Assembly (NCBI RefSeq): GCF_006334915.2
Contig: NZ_VDMA02000005.1
Location: forward strand, 1 to 64,000
Reading direction: 5' to 3'
Origin: Microbispora catharanthi
Lineage (GTDB): Bacteria; Actinomycetota; Actinomycetes; Streptosporangiales; Streptosporangiaceae
Length of the DNA: 64,000 nucleotides
Shown here: positions 24,056-33,180 of the stretch, piece after piece
Layout of the letters: each line of letters opens with the position of its first letter
How positions within the stretch are numbered: position 1 is the first letter of the stretch
The notes under the pieces: generated by a model
Told to the model about the DNA's origin: nothing
Databases searched by the model: none
The model's input: only the letters and a program-made list of their open reading frames with translations
Made by a program: the position numbers and the translations under genes

Positions 24056-26131
24056 TCACCCCTCCGGTGACGAGCACGGCGTGGACGGCACGGACACCGT
24101 GGCCGTATGGCGCAGCAGTTGCTCGATGAGCCGCTCCTTGGCCAGGGCGAGGTGGCGCCGGTAGGTGCCGTAGGGCACCCCCAGCCGTCGGGCGGCCGCC
24201 TTGTGGGTGCGGGAAGCCGCGATGTACGTGGCGGTGAGAGCCTCGTGGGCCTTGACGCCTGCAGGATCGACCTGCAGCGCGTCGAGGGCGGTCGTGATCG
24301 CGCTGCGCAGGTCCGCAACGGGGTCGGCCGAACCCTGCCGCACGAGGTGCGAGTGCAACAGGACGCTGGTCGCGAACTCCCGGGGAGCGCGCCACGTGCG
24401 CAGCGCTTCCACCACGCCCTCCTCGAACGCGGCGCGCGGCAGGTCGTCGCCGAACTCGTCAGCCGAGCCACCGGCGGACGGAACTCCGGCCAGCGCGGCC
24501 ACGGGCGCGGCCAGTGCGCGAGCCCTGTGCTCCACCCACTGCTCCACCGGTTCCCGCCGCCAGTCCCTGCCGAAGACGTGCTGCTCCCGCCCTCCGACGT
24601 CCACCGCTGCGACCTCGTACAGCCCGGCATCGGCGAGGTAGCGCCTCCACCGCTGGGCGTCCTCGAAGACGGTGAAGGTTATCGCGCGTCCGCGGGTCCT
24701 CATCTCGTCCGCGATGGTGCGCCGGCTGATCAGGTCCATGGGGGGCGAGGGCCGCTGGTGCCAGCCGGGCTGCACCGCGAAACGGCGGATGGCCAGGTGC
24801 TCGCCCTGTCCCAAGGGAGCGGCCGCCTCCACGTGATCCCAGAGCGCCGCGATCACCGGATCCGCGGACCGGTCCTCGGGCAGCGGTGCCTCCAGTCGCA
24901 GGATGGCCATGAACGCAACGGGCGCGGAGGAGCCCGCGTAGCGGTAGACGCGGAAGGCCCGCGGCTGGCGGTTCAGCCAGTGCGCGACCACAGTCGCGGA
25001 CGCCGGACCCTCCGCCTCCTCCGCCATACGCAGGACGTCAGGCACGTCGCCGGGCTGGAGGGGGGTGTCCTCGACATGGGGGTGCGCCCGCCAGTCGTAC
25101 AGGTCGTTCGGGCCGTCCTGGTCGCGGAAGAGGAACATCCACTCCGCGACGCGCACCAGCGCATCGTCCTCGGAGGCGGAGCGCACCGCTTGCAGACACG
25201 CGACCGAGACGCGTACGCGTACGTCGTCGTAGCGCTCGGGGTCCCGCCAGCGCAGGTCGGCCTCGAGCGTGGCCCGCACCGCGTCGTGAGGATGCAGCCC
25301 TTCAGGGGTGGCCTCGACGTAGGGCAGCTGACGCAGCCAGGGGAACACCGTCGCGGTGTCCTCATCACCCAGCACCGCGCGCAACAGCGACTCGCGCGTG
25401 ACGTAGGCCTGCGCGACGACCTCGAGGGCGCGCCGGTGAGCGGTGCTGGGCAGGTCGCCCACCAGCCGCTCGACCAGAGTCGTCAGTACGTCGCCGGTGG
25501 GCTTCCATGGTGCGCTCGCGCCCGGCGCCGCGACGGGCACGGAGGCGGCGAGCGAGAGGACGAGTGGGCTGCCCCCGGCGAAGGCGACGATGGCGCCGCG
25601 CTGCTCAGCGGTGACACCACGCGCAGCGAGCAGGGCGTCGGACTGGGCGGCGTCGAGCGGCCGCAGGACCAGGTCGGCGAAGAGCTGCGCCCAGCCGGGA
25701 TCCAGCGACCACTCGGCATCGGGGGCGACCCTGCTCGCAAGCACGACGAGCGCACCCTCTGCGAGCCGAAGCAGGAAGGTGTCGCGCAGCCACGGCTCGA
25801 GCGGCTGGCAGCGCTCGAAGGTGTCGATGAGGAGCACCGCGCCGGGCTCGGCGCACGCCAGGGCGGCAGCCTCCTCGAGGCGACGCGGATCCGCGTCGAG
25901 GAATCGCGCGTCGATGTGCACCACGCGGCGGCCGGCGAGCTCCGCCTGCCGGGCGGCGTAGCGCAACAGCGAGGACTTGCCGATGCCGCCGGGGCCATGG
26001 AGGTACGCCACGAGCGGAGCGTCCGCCGCTCCCGACAGCATCCGGTCGAGCACCGCCCGCTCCGGCTCCCTGCCCACCAGCGCGCCGGCTCGTGCTGCGG
26101 CCAACCGGCCCGCCAGTCCCGTCGCACCCAC
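24056..26131 (-). CDS. STAND/AAA-type ATP-binding regulatory protein
   Basis: 691 residues from GTG 26131 (GAGAGGAG upstream; an open extension to 26332 is not needed). ALVGREPERAVLDRML opens the NTPase domain, and the Walker A reads LHGPGGIGKSSLL near residues 42-54. Walker B is AVLLIDTFE. A large helical middle follows, then a GNAT-like or sensory segment (FVQPGW-type, written here as RRFAVQPGWHQ). The C-terminal KAAARRLGVPYGTYRRHLALAKERL looks like a sigma-region-4 helix-turn-helix. It resembles ATP-dependent regulators or signal integrators of the LAL/NB-ARC kind. The target is unknown. It is convergent with the glycosidase. Confidence 0.75.
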   Translation of the reverse strand: MGATGLAGRLAAARAGALVGREPERAVLDRMLSGAADAPLVAYLHGPGGIGKSSLLRYAARQAELAGRRVVHIDARFLDADPRRLEEAAALACAEPGAVLLIDTFERCQPLEPWLRDTFLLRLAEGALVVLASRVAPDAEWSLDPGWAQLFADLVLRPLDAAQSDALLAARGVTAEQRGAIVAFAGGSPLVLSLAASVPVAAPGASAPWKPTGDVLTTLVERLVGDLPSTAHRRALEVVAQAYVTRESLLRAVLGDEDTATVFPWLRQLPYVEATPEGLHPHDAVRATLEADLRWRDPERYDDVRVRVSVACLQAVRSASEDDALVRVAEWMFLFRDQDGPNDLYDWRAHPHVEDTPLQPGDVPDVLRMAEEAEGPASATVVAHWLNRQPRAFRVYRYAGSSAPVAFMAILRLEAPLPEDRSADPVIAALWDHVEAAAPLGQGEHLAIRRFAVQPGWHQRPSPPMDLISRRTIADEMRTRGRAITFTVFEDAQRWRRYLADAGLYEVAAVDVGGREQHVFGRDWRREPVEQWVEHRARALAAPVAALAGVPSAGGSADEFGDDLPRAAFEEGVVEALRTWRAPREFATSVLLHSHLVRQGSADPVADLRSAITTALDALQVDPAGVKAHEALTATYIAASRTHKAAARRLGVPYGTYRRHLALAKERLIEQLLRHTATVSVPSTPCSSPEG

Positions 26132-26636
26132 TCCGCGCTCCTCTCGTCGATGCCATCTTCCCGGGCCGAGGACCCGACCGGTAAACCATGCGAGCGCCTC
26201 GGTGTGGGCACCGCTGGGCGCGAGTGAGCACCGCAGGACGTGGAGACCGGGCAGCGGTACGGCGCAGGGTCGAAGGCAGGAGGACGGCGCCGCCGCCCAC
26301 GGACCTCGAGGACCGACCATGAGCATCCCCACCTCGCTCAGCGCGAGGACCAGCAGCAGCTCGAGTGGATCGGCGGAGACGTCTTCAGCCTACGTCGGGC
26401 TCCAGCAGGCGGAGGACGAGTCGGCCTCGACGAGGAACTACTCGACCGCGGTGCCAGGATGAGTCCCTCCGCGTGGAGCCCCGTGTCCCTGGTCGTCATC
26501 AGCGCCGGCGCCTGCGACCCATGCCCCACCCGCCTGCTCGCGGACCGGATCGCGGAGTCCGTCTGCCGGTCGCTCACAACCGGTGGAAAAAGGGTCGAGG
26601 AGGCGAAGTTCGACGCCAACGAAAGTGAGACCCGAA

Positions 26637-27581
26637 ATGAAGGCAGTGCGTTTCCACGAGTACGGCGACCCCGACGTCCTGCGCTACGAGGACGTGGAGC
26701 AGCCCGTCCCCGGTGCCGGGGAGGTCCGGATCCGCGTCGCCGCGACGTCGTTCAACCCCGTCGACGGCAACATTCGCGGGGGCTACATGCGCGGCCCCAT
26801 CCCGGTGGTGCTGCCACACACCCCCGGCATCGACGTCGCCGGCACGGTCGATGCGCTGGGCGAGGGCGTGGACGGCATCGAGGTCGGTGACGAGGTTGTC
26901 GGCTTCCTGCCGATGGTGGGGAGTGGCGCGGCCGCGGAGTACGTCCTCGCGCCGGCCGAGATCCTGACGCCGACGCCCAAGAGCATCCCGCTGCCCGACG
27001 CCGCCGCGCTGCCGTTGGTGGGCCTCACCGCGTGGCAGGCGCTCTTCGACCACGGCGAACTGACGGCCGGGCAACGCGTGCTGATCAACGGCGCGGGCGG
27101 AGCGGTCGGCGGCTACGCCGTGCAGCTGGCCAAGAGGGCCGATGCCCACGTGATCGCCACGGCCGGCCCGCGCAGCAGTGAGCGCGTCAAGACGGCGGGC
27201 GCTGATGAGATCATCGACCACACCATCACCGAGGTGACCGCGGCGGTTTCTGAGCCGGTCGACGTCGTGCTCAACCTCGCGCCGGTCGACCCCGCGCAGC
27301 TGGCCGCGCTGGTCGCCCTGGTCCGTCCGGGCGGTGTCGTCGTGAACACGACGGTGTGGATGCCCGCGCCCGGCGACGAAGAGCGCGGCGTGCGCGGCGT
27401 CGACGTCTTCGTCCGCAGCGACGCCGAACAGCTGTCGCGGCTGGTGGCGCTGGTCGACCGCGGCGAGCTGCGGGTCGACGTCGCCCTGCGGGTGCCGCTG
27501 GCCGAGCTGCCGGCAGTCCACGCCCAGGCCGCCACGGGCGCACTGTCCGGCAAGGTCATCGTCCTTCCGCCCGCCGCCTGA
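26637..27581 (+). CDS. zinc-independent NADPH:quinone reductase-like MDR oxidoreductase
   Basis: 314 residues. GroES-like N-terminal part: MKAVRFHEYGDPDVLRYEDV, TSFNPVDGNIRGGYM and LPHTPGIDVAGTVDALGEGV. The Rossmann NADPH site is RVLINGAGGAVGGYAVQLAK near residues 147-166. The catalytic-zinc Cys/His pattern is missing, which fits the quinone-oxidoreductase/enoyl-reductase branch. ATG 26637 is chosen because the family signature starts there. It probably reduces quinones or reactive enones with NADPH. It is divergent from the regulator gene at 26131 and convergent with styB. Confidence 0.9.
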   Translation: MKAVRFHEYGDPDVLRYEDVEQPVPGAGEVRIRVAATSFNPVDGNIRGGYMRGPIPVVLPHTPGIDVAGTVDALGEGVDGIEVGDEVVGFLPMVGSGAAAEYVLAPAEILTPTPKSIPLPDAAALPLVGLTAWQALFDHGELTAGQRVLINGAGGAVGGYAVQLAKRADAHVIATAGPRSSERVKTAGADEIIDHTITEVTAAVSEPVDVVLNLAPVDPAQLAALVALVRPGGVVVNTTVWMPAPGDEERGVRGVDVFVRSDAEQLSRLVALVDRGELRVDVALRVPLAELPAVHAQAATGALSGKVIVLPPAA

Positions 27582-27891
27582 CGCCCTCCTCGACACCAGG
27601 TCCGGCACCAGCCCACTTTCTGCGGCAGGTGCTCCCCCGCTGATGCCGGGATCGGCCTTGCCCTTCCACACGGGTGAGTCCCGCGATAACGCTGCCGCCG
27701 TCATCTGTCGACGGCCTCTCGTCCGCCGACCTCACGACGGCGGGCCCGGGCCTCCCCTCGGGCACGCCGCCGTGAGCGTCTGCCATCAGGCTGTACGGGC
27801 GCGGTACGACCAAGCAGCGAGAAACAGGCCGATGCTCCAGACCGCCGGGGTGCCGGGCTCCCCCGGGAGACGGAAGGGGCCCGTCCGCTCC
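27582..27891. other. 310-base gap between convergent genes
   Basis: It holds the strong hairpin at 27731-27776 and no gene that I can support. Short open frames here are Arg/Pro-rich shadows. Confidence 0.5.
27731..27776. terminator. terminator-like hairpin
   Basis: CTCACG (27731-27736) and CGGCG (27738-27742) pair with CGCCG (27765-27769) and CGTGAG (27771-27776), with one mismatch. It lies between the convergent quinone reductase and styB genes, and either could use it. Confidence 0.5.
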
Positions 27892-28368
27892 TCACCGCCC
27901 CGGGGAGGAGGCGAACTCGCGATAGCGGCCGGAGTGGAAGAGCAGCGGCTCCCCTCCCGACCGTTGGTGGTGCTCCACCTCGCCGACGAAGATGTGGTGA
28001 TCGCCGCCGGCGTGGACGGTCACCGTACGGCAGGAGAAGGTGGCCAGGGTTCCGGCGAGCATGGGCAGCCCGGTGGGGGTGGCGAGCACGTCCACTCCGG
28101 CGAACTTGTCCGGCGCCGGCGTCGCGAACCGACGCGACAGCTCGTCCTGGCCGGCGGCCAGGATGTTGACCGCGAAACGCCCCGCGCGCAGGAAGACGGG
28201 CGCGCTGGGAGCGCGGTCCGACAGGCACCACAGCACCAGCGGCGGATCGAGCGAGACCGAGCTGAAGGAGTTCACCGTCACCCCTGCCCGCTCCCCGCTC
28301 GCGGTCGCGGTGGTGATCACCGCGACCCCGGTGGCGAACTGCCCCAACGCCTCGCGCAGCGATCTCAT
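27892..28368 (-). CDS. styB: flavin reductase of a two-component styrene/indole monooxygenase
   Basis: 158 residues of the flavin reductase (FMN-binding split-barrel) family: FATGVAVITTATASGERAG, VTVNSFSSVSLDPPLVLWCL, VNILAAGQDELSRRFA and GDHHIFVGEVEHH with the conserved GDH motif. It supplies reduced FAD by diffusion to the monooxygenase encoded directly upstream. Its ATG at 28368 overlaps the styA stop (ATGA), so the two proteins are made together. Confidence 0.9.
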   Translation of the reverse strand: MRSLREALGQFATGVAVITTATASGERAGVTVNSFSSVSLDPPLVLWCLSDRAPSAPVFLRAGRFAVNILAAGQDELSRRFATPAPDKFAGVDVLATPTGLPMLAGTLATFSCRTVTVHAGGDHHIFVGEVEHHQRSGGEPLLFHSGRYREFASSPGR

Positions 28369-29588
28369 GACGCGACCCGGTCGAGGTAGGCCTGTGCCTT
28401 GTCGGCGTCCATGAACCATTCGGCGTAGTCGGTGGGGTCGTCGAAGCCGTTGACGAAGCGGGAGGCGATCTCCGGCACCTGGCCGGCGGCGCCCAGAAGT
28501 GCCAGGTGGTGCGGTTCGGCCGGGGCCAGCAGCGCGTTGGTCCAGCGGGTGACGTGCTGGGCCTGCGCCCAGAAGCGATCGAAGGTCTGCCGCATCCAGG
28601 CCGCGTCGAACGGCTGCTCGCCGCGCTCCAGGATGGCCTGGAGGTAGGTGGCGGCGCACTTGGCGGCGTTGTTGCTGCCCTGCCCGGTGATCGGGTCGTT
28701 GAGCACCACCACGTCGGCGACCCCGAGCACCGGTGCGCCCGACGGCAGGACGGCGACCGGGTGGCGCACGGTGGGGCTGAAGCGCCCGGTCAGCACCCCG
28801 TTGGCGTCGGTGAGCTCGATCCCGGAGCAGCGTTCCGCCTCCCAGGGGAAGAAGCTCTCCAGGATCCGGCGGCTGCACGCCAGGTGCTCGGCGGGGCCGC
28901 GCACATCGCCCCAGCAGTCCATCGGCCCGCCCGGCACACCCTCGAACACCATGATCTCGCACGGGCCGCTGTGCGTCAGAGCGGGGAAGACGAAGTACTC
29001 GCCGACGCCGGGCAGCAGGTTGAAGCTGACCGCGGAGTGCTCGGGCCGGGGGGTGAGACCGTTGACGTAAGTGACCGCCAGCGCCCGCTGCGGGGTGCTG
29101 TATGTCGAGCGCGCCGCGTCCCGCTCGAACAGCGAGGCGATCTCCCCCTTCCCCGCGGCGACCAGGGTCAGGTCGTGCTGGGCCGCGTAGGTCTCCAGAT
29201 CCTCCGGAGTGGCGTCGTGGATGACGAGCTTGCCGCCGAGCCGTTCGACCTCGTCCAGCCAGGCCGGCATCTTCACCCGCTGGTCGACCGAGAGGGCGGG
29301 AGCCTTCAGCCGGGCCGCCCAGCCGAGAGCCTTGCCACCCGCGGGGCTCGGGACGGATAACTCGATGCCCTCGATGGGCGGGCAGACGTCCGCCCACCAG
29401 TCCAGGCCGAGCGCGCGCTCGTGTGTCCGGGCGGTGCCGAACATGCACTGGCCCGACATCACCCGGCCGTCGCGAATCGATTCCGGGGTGCGATTGGAGA
29501 CCACGGTGACGTCGTAGCCGTTCTGCAGCAGGCCGATGGCCAGGTGCAGACCCGCCTGACCGGCACCGACGACGAGGATTCTGCGCAT
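28365..29588 (-). CDS. styA: StyA-type FAD-dependent styrene/indole monooxygenase
   Basis: 407 residues. The N-terminal FAD site is RRILVVGAGQAGLHLAIGLL, followed by YDVTVVSNRTPESIRDGRVM, characteristic of styrene monooxygenase oxygenase subunits. A second cofactor region is VVLNDPITGQGSNNAAKCAA near residues 300-320, with a helical C-terminus ending AEWFMDADKAQAYLDRVAS. It epoxidises styrene- or indole-like alkenes using FADH2 from StyB. ATG 29588 follows AAGGAAA and a long perfect inverted repeat. The AraC-family gene directly upstream on the same strand is the probable regulator. No styrene isomerase or phenylacetaldehyde dehydrogenase gene is nearby, so indole or another natural substrate is possible. 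Confidence 0.9.
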   Translation of the reverse strand: MRRILVVGAGQAGLHLAIGLLQNGYDVTVVSNRTPESIRDGRVMSGQCMFGTARTHERALGLDWWADVCPPIEGIELSVPSPAGGKALGWAARLKAPALSVDQRVKMPAWLDEVERLGGKLVIHDATPEDLETYAAQHDLTLVAAGKGEIASLFERDAARSTYSTPQRALAVTYVNGLTPRPEHSAVSFNLLPGVGEYFVFPALTHSGPCEIMVFEGVPGGPMDCWGDVRGPAEHLACSRRILESFFPWEAERCSGIELTDANGVLTGRFSPTVRHPVAVLPSGAPVLGVADVVVLNDPITGQGSNNAAKCAATYLQAILERGEQPFDAAWMRQTFDRFWAQAQHVTRWTNALLAPAEPHHLALLGAAGQVPEIASRFVNGFDDPTDYAEWFMDADKAQAYLDRVAS

Positions 29589-29600
29589 GAGGGTGTTTCC

Positions 29601-29629
29601 TTTCGCTGAAAGTTGCGGTTTCAGCGAAA
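29601..29629. promoter_or_regulatory. perfect 11-base inverted repeat directly before the styA ribosome site
   Basis: TTTCGCTGAAA (29601-29611) and TTTCAGCGAAA (29619-29629) are exact complements around a seven-base loop. On the minus strand the stem ends only 12 bases from the styA ATG and touches the AAGGAAA ribosome site. It could be a repressor or activator operator, or an RNA hairpin that controls translation. Confidence 0.75.
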
Positions 29630-29698
29630 CTACGGCCGAAGCGGCCCGGTGATCCATCCGCTCAGCGCGGATTCCGTCCATCTGGCGCGGGATCCGCC

Positions 29699-30673
29699 TC
29701 AGCCGCGTCTCAGGGTCTCCGACGGGTGCCGGCCGTACTTCTGGCGATAGAGCGCGGCGAACCGGCCCTGGTGGAGGAAGCCCCAGCGGGCGGCGACGCT
29801 CGTGACGGTGTAGCGGGCCGGATCCCCGGCGGCGAGCTCCTCGTGCACCTTGGTCAGCCGTACCTCCCTGAGCTGCGCCATCGGCGTGCGGCCCACGTGG
29901 ACGCGGAAGCCCTCCTGGAGCGAGCGGCCGCTGACCGCCACGGCCCGCGCGACGTCCTCGGTGCTGATCGGGAGGTGGGCGTGCTGCTCGATGAACTCCA
30001 GCGCCCGGCGCACCACCTTGGGAAGCACGGGCGGCCGAGGCGCCGTCAGCCGGTCCTGGTAGTTGGACGGCTGCATCGTGAGCAGGGAGGTGAGCAGCGC
30101 GTTCTCCAGGTGGGCGACGGCCAGCGGCTGCGCGGTCAGCCCGTCGTCGTGCTCGGCCTCGCGGACGATCAGGTCGGCCATCGCCCGCCAGGCGCGCGTC
30201 CATCCCGCGGTCAGGTCCACGCCCAGGTCGAAGACGACCGGCCGGTCGAGCGGCTCGCCGAGCATCTGCTCCAGCGAGCGTTCGACCGCCGTGCGCTCGA
30301 ACTTGACGATCAGCTTGGGGGTGCCCGCCGCCCACCGCATGTCGAGATGCTGCGTCGGAGAGGGGAGGGCGGCCGTCGTCGGGGTCGAGACGATCTCCTG
30401 GCTCCCGCTGCGGATCAGGCTGCGTCCGGCCAGCGGGATCATCACCAGAAAGAAGGTGCCGAGGTCGCCGGGTTCGATGCGGACGTCGGCCCCGTAGTCG
30501 AGGTAGCTGATCCGGACCGAGCCGAGCCGGACGGAGTTGAACCGGGCCGACAGCAGGGACGCCGCGCCGGTCAGGTCCAGCCGATGCGGGCAGAAGACCC
30601 TCGCCACCTCGTCACGGACTTCGTCGAGGTCGGTGCTGGCGAAGACGGGTCTGTTGCCGAGCAGCACTTCCAT
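29699..30673 (-). CDS. AraC-family transcriptional regulator
   Basis: 324 residues. The N-terminal half is an AraC_binding_2-type sensor (FFLVMIPLAGRSLIRSGSQE; RWAAGTPKLIVKFERTAVER). The C-terminal half has two helix-turn-helix motifs: LPISTEDVARAVAVSGRSLQ then EGFRVHVGRTPMAQLREVRL and YTVTSVAARWGFLHQGRFAA ending in the family tail YRQKYGRHPSETLRRG. This is the type that controls aromatic catabolism (XylS/NahR-like layout). It lies 110 bases upstream of styA on the same strand and is the obvious candidate for its activator. Start ATG 30673 has GGGGGAG before it. Confidence 0.9.
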   Translation of the reverse strand: MEVLLGNRPVFASTDLDEVRDEVARVFCPHRLDLTGAASLLSARFNSVRLGSVRISYLDYGADVRIEPGDLGTFFLVMIPLAGRSLIRSGSQEIVSTPTTAALPSPTQHLDMRWAAGTPKLIVKFERTAVERSLEQMLGEPLDRPVVFDLGVDLTAGWTRAWRAMADLIVREAEHDDGLTAQPLAVAHLENALLTSLLTMQPSNYQDRLTAPRPPVLPKVVRRALEFIEQHAHLPISTEDVARAVAVSGRSLQEGFRVHVGRTPMAQLREVRLTKVHEELAAGDPARYTVTSVAARWGFLHQGRFAALYRQKYGRHPSETLRRG

Positions 30674-31069
30674 CGATCTCCCCCACTCCGACGACCTGTC
30701 ATTCGGATAATCGCGGGAGGCTTCTCGGCGTTCCATACACAAGGACGATTCCGCGGGACATTCCTATTAAGACCAGGCGGCGTAGGGTTTTTGTTCGCGG
30801 TTCTCCGTGAACCGTCCCGGTTTCGATGGAGATGTCAGGATTGATTCCAGCGGGTTCGCTGAGATGGTGTTGAGCGGTAGGGGGCTTCGTACTCGTCCGG
30901 CGGGATGTTGCCGATGGAGGAGTTCAGGCGGGTGATGTGCCCACCTAAGATCTTGTCCGAGGTGCGGTTCGTGCAGGTCGACCGCGTCGGCACCGCGACA
31001 GACCAGCGTGCGGGCGATGTCGGGCACGGCCACGCCCGAGTCGCTGCGCGAACGCGACATGGCCGTGCC
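30674..31069. other. 396-base gap with an IS3 remnant
   Basis: Between the AraC and response-regulator genes. Apart from the IS3 transposase tail at 30835-30957 I see no gene; the other open frames here do not look coding. Confidence 0.5.
30835..30957 (-). pseudogene. IS3-family transposase C-terminal remnant
   Basis: HITRLNSSIGNIPPDEYEA matches the conserved end of IS3 OrfB (R-LHSSIG-IPP-EYE). Only this tail, about 40 residues, survives, followed by an unrelated stretch and a stop. The rest of the element and its terminal repeats are gone. Confidence 0.7.
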
Positions 31070-31768
31070 TTACATCGCCGGGCTGACCAGTCCTGTTTGA
31101 TATGCGATGACGACCAGTTGCGCACGGTCGCGCGCACCCAGTTTCGCCATCGCACGGCTGACATGGGTGCGCGCGGTGGCCGGGCTGAGAAACAACTCGG
31201 CCCCGATCTCGTGGTTGCTCAGTCCCCGCCCCACCAGGGCCAGCACTTCGCGCTCGCGCTCGGTCAGCACCGCGAGCCGGTCCTCCCCGGCCCGGGCGGC
31301 TGTTCGTAGCGCGGTGAACTGGCCGATGAGGCGTCGGGTGATCCGCGGCGCGAGCAGCGCGTCTCCGGCGGCGACCACCCGGATGGCGTGCAGGAGCTCG
31401 GCCGGCCCGGCGTCCTTGAGCAGGAAGCCGCTCGCGCCGGCTTGCAATGCGTCGAAGACGTACTCGTCGGTGTCGTAGGTGGTGAGGATGAGGACTCGGA
31501 CCTGCTCCAACCCGTGCGTCTCGGCGATCTGGGCGGTGGCTTGAATCCCGTCCAGCTTGGGCATGCGGATGTCCATGACGACGACGTCGGGACGGGCGGC
31601 GCGGGCCCGCTCGACGGCTTCGGCACCGTTGGTGGCTTCCCCCACCACCGTGATGTCGTCCTCGAGGTCGAGCAGGACCTTGAACCCGGAACGCACGAGA
31701 CCCTCGTCATCGGCGAGCAGCACCTTGATCTGAGCGTTGGTCGACGGTGAGGCGGCCGCCGCGTTCAT
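31070..31768 (-). CDS. NarL/LuxR-family response regulator
   Basis: 232 residues. The receiver domain is IKVLLADDEGLVRSGFKVLL, with the phosphorylated Asp in DVVVMDIRMPKLDGI near residue 65 and the Lys in GFLLKDAG. The C-terminal helix-turn-helix is LTEREREVLALVGRGLSNHE, SPATARTHVSRAMAKLGAR. It starts inside the stop of the kinase gene (ATGA at 31765-31768), so the pair is coupled. A 22-base palindrome at 33110, upstream of the kinase and the DUF6223 gene, is the best candidate for its binding site. Confidence 0.92.
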   Translation of the reverse strand: MNAAAASPSTNAQIKVLLADDEGLVRSGFKVLLDLEDDITVVGEATNGAEAVERARAARPDVVVMDIRMPKLDGIQATAQIAETHGLEQVRVLILTTYDTDEYVFDALQAGASGFLLKDAGPAELLHAIRVVAAGDALLAPRITRRLIGQFTALRTAARAGEDRLAVLTEREREVLALVGRGLSNHEIGAELFLSPATARTHVSRAMAKLGARDRAQLVVIAYQTGLVSPAM

Positions 31769-33021
31769 GAGCGCGGCCCTGTCGGCGCGAGGGGCAGTCG
31801 TGCCTTGACTTCGAACCCGCCACCCGGAAGCGGCCCGGCGTCGAGTTCTCCGCCCAGCAGCCGGCAGCGCTCGCGCATGCCGACGATGCCGCGGCCGGGC
31901 TTGGCCGCGCCTCCGGTGCCGCTCGGATGCCGGGCCGGTAGGCGCGGATCCGCGGAGTCATGACCGGGGGCGGCCCGGCGGCCCTCATCGGTCACGCGGA
32001 TCTCCAAGGCCTCGATCCCGGGGTTCAGCGCTACCGTCACCCCAGTCGGACCGACGTGGCGGACCACGTTGGTGATCGATTCCTGAACGATCCGGTAGGC
32101 GGCACTGCCCACCGCGCTGGGCAACGGCGCGGCGGGCGAGGCATCTTCGACCTTGATGTCGAGTCCCGCCTCGCGTGCCTTGGCGGCCAGTTCGTCGATC
32201 TGCCCCAGCCCGGGGTACGGCACCCGCCCCTCGTCGTCGTCACCGTCGTCGTGACGGAGCACCCCGAGGACGGCCCGCATCTCCTGCAGCGCCCGGGAAC
32301 TGGTCTGCTCGATGGCGCGCAGCGCCTCGCGCGCCACTTCCGGCCGTTTGTCGAGCACATGCGCGGTGACACCGGACTGGACGTTGATGATCGCTATGGC
32401 GTGCGCGACGGTGTCGTGGACCTCGCGCGCGATCCGGAGCCGTTCGGCGTCCACACGCGCCCGCGCTTCCTCCTCGCGAGTCCGTTCAGCCAACTCAGCG
32501 CGCTCCTGGGCCTCGGCCGCGATGACCTGCCGGGACCGGACGGACTCGCCAAGGGCCGCGCTCATGACCGACGCGCCGATCCGGAAGAACACCCAGCCGA
32601 TGGCCGCGCGTGGCTCGATGTCGGCCGCAGCGACCAGCCAGCCGATGGCGAGCACCGAGGTGCCCACGCCGGCGATCAGCAGCGACCGGCGCCCGTCCCC
32701 GTAGGCGGCGAGGGTGTACAGGGCGACGAAGAGCCCGAGCCAGCCGGGACCGTCCGGGAAGTCGAGGCCGTAGTACACCAAGCTGGCGAGCGCGGCGGTG
32801 ACGAACACCGGCACCGGCCACCGGCGGCGGACGGCGACGACCACACCACTCACGATCAGCAGGACATATCCCAGGTTTCCCAAGTCGGTAAGGGGACGCG
32901 GTACCACCTCGCCGGCATTGCGGACTATCGTGCCCTGAACCTGCATCACGGTGATGAACAGCGCGAGCAACACGTCCTGCGCCGGCACCGGCAGGCGCAA
33001 CGACACCACGCGGTGTTCCAT
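31765..33021 (-). CDS. sensor histidine kinase (NarX/HisKA_3 type)
   Basis: 418-residue inner-membrane kinase. Four hydrophobic segments occupy about residues 12-135 (e.g. LGYVLLIVSGVVVAVRR). The phospho-His is in the HisKA_3 motif RLRIAREVHDTVAHAIAIIN. The ATPase domain has the N-box AAYRIVQESITNVVRHVGP and the G-box GRGIVGMRERCRLLGGEL, although between them lies a Pro/Gly-rich insert. Its partner is the response regulator whose ATG overlaps its stop. The short extracellular loops suggest it senses a membrane-related signal. Confidence 0.9.
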   Translation of the reverse strand: MEHRVVSLRLPVPAQDVLLALFITVMQVQGTIVRNAGEVVPRPLTDLGNLGYVLLIVSGVVVAVRRRWPVPVFVTAALASLVYYGLDFPDGPGWLGLFVALYTLAAYGDGRRSLLIAGVGTSVLAIGWLVAAADIEPRAAIGWVFFRIGASVMSAALGESVRSRQVIAAEAQERAELAERTREEEARARVDAERLRIAREVHDTVAHAIAIINVQSGVTAHVLDKRPEVAREALRAIEQTSSRALQEMRAVLGVLRHDDGDDDEGRVPYPGLGQIDELAAKAREAGLDIKVEDASPAAPLPSAVGSAAYRIVQESITNVVRHVGPTGVTVALNPGIEALEIRVTDEGRRAAPGHDSADPRLPARHPSGTGGAAKPGRGIVGMRERCRLLGGELDAGPLPGGGFEVKARLPLAPTGPRS

Positions 33022-33109
33022 GCCGCGATCCTACGGTTCCCTGTGTGCGGGACCACTCCGCCCAGACGCGCGACCGCCCTACCGCCGGGAGCGTACCTAG
33101 GTGCGAGTC

Positions 33110-33131
33110 GTCTACGCAGAACTGCGTAGAC
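33110..33131. promoter_or_regulatory. perfect palindrome, probable response-regulator operator
   Basis: GTCTACGCAG (33110-33119) and CTGCGTAGAC (33122-33131) are exact complements separated by AA. It lies between the divergent kinase gene (start 33021) and the first DUF6223 gene (33293). Inverted sites of this length are typical of LuxR/NarL-type regulators. Confidence 0.65.
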
Positions 33132-33180
33132 GCTGCCGTCCGCCGTCGGAGGCCCCGGCCGTCTCGACGGCGCGATGATC

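Noticed and set aside
24107..26227. A 706-codon plus-strand open frame
   Set aside because: Opposite the ATP-binding regulator whose Walker motifs are clear; shadow composition.
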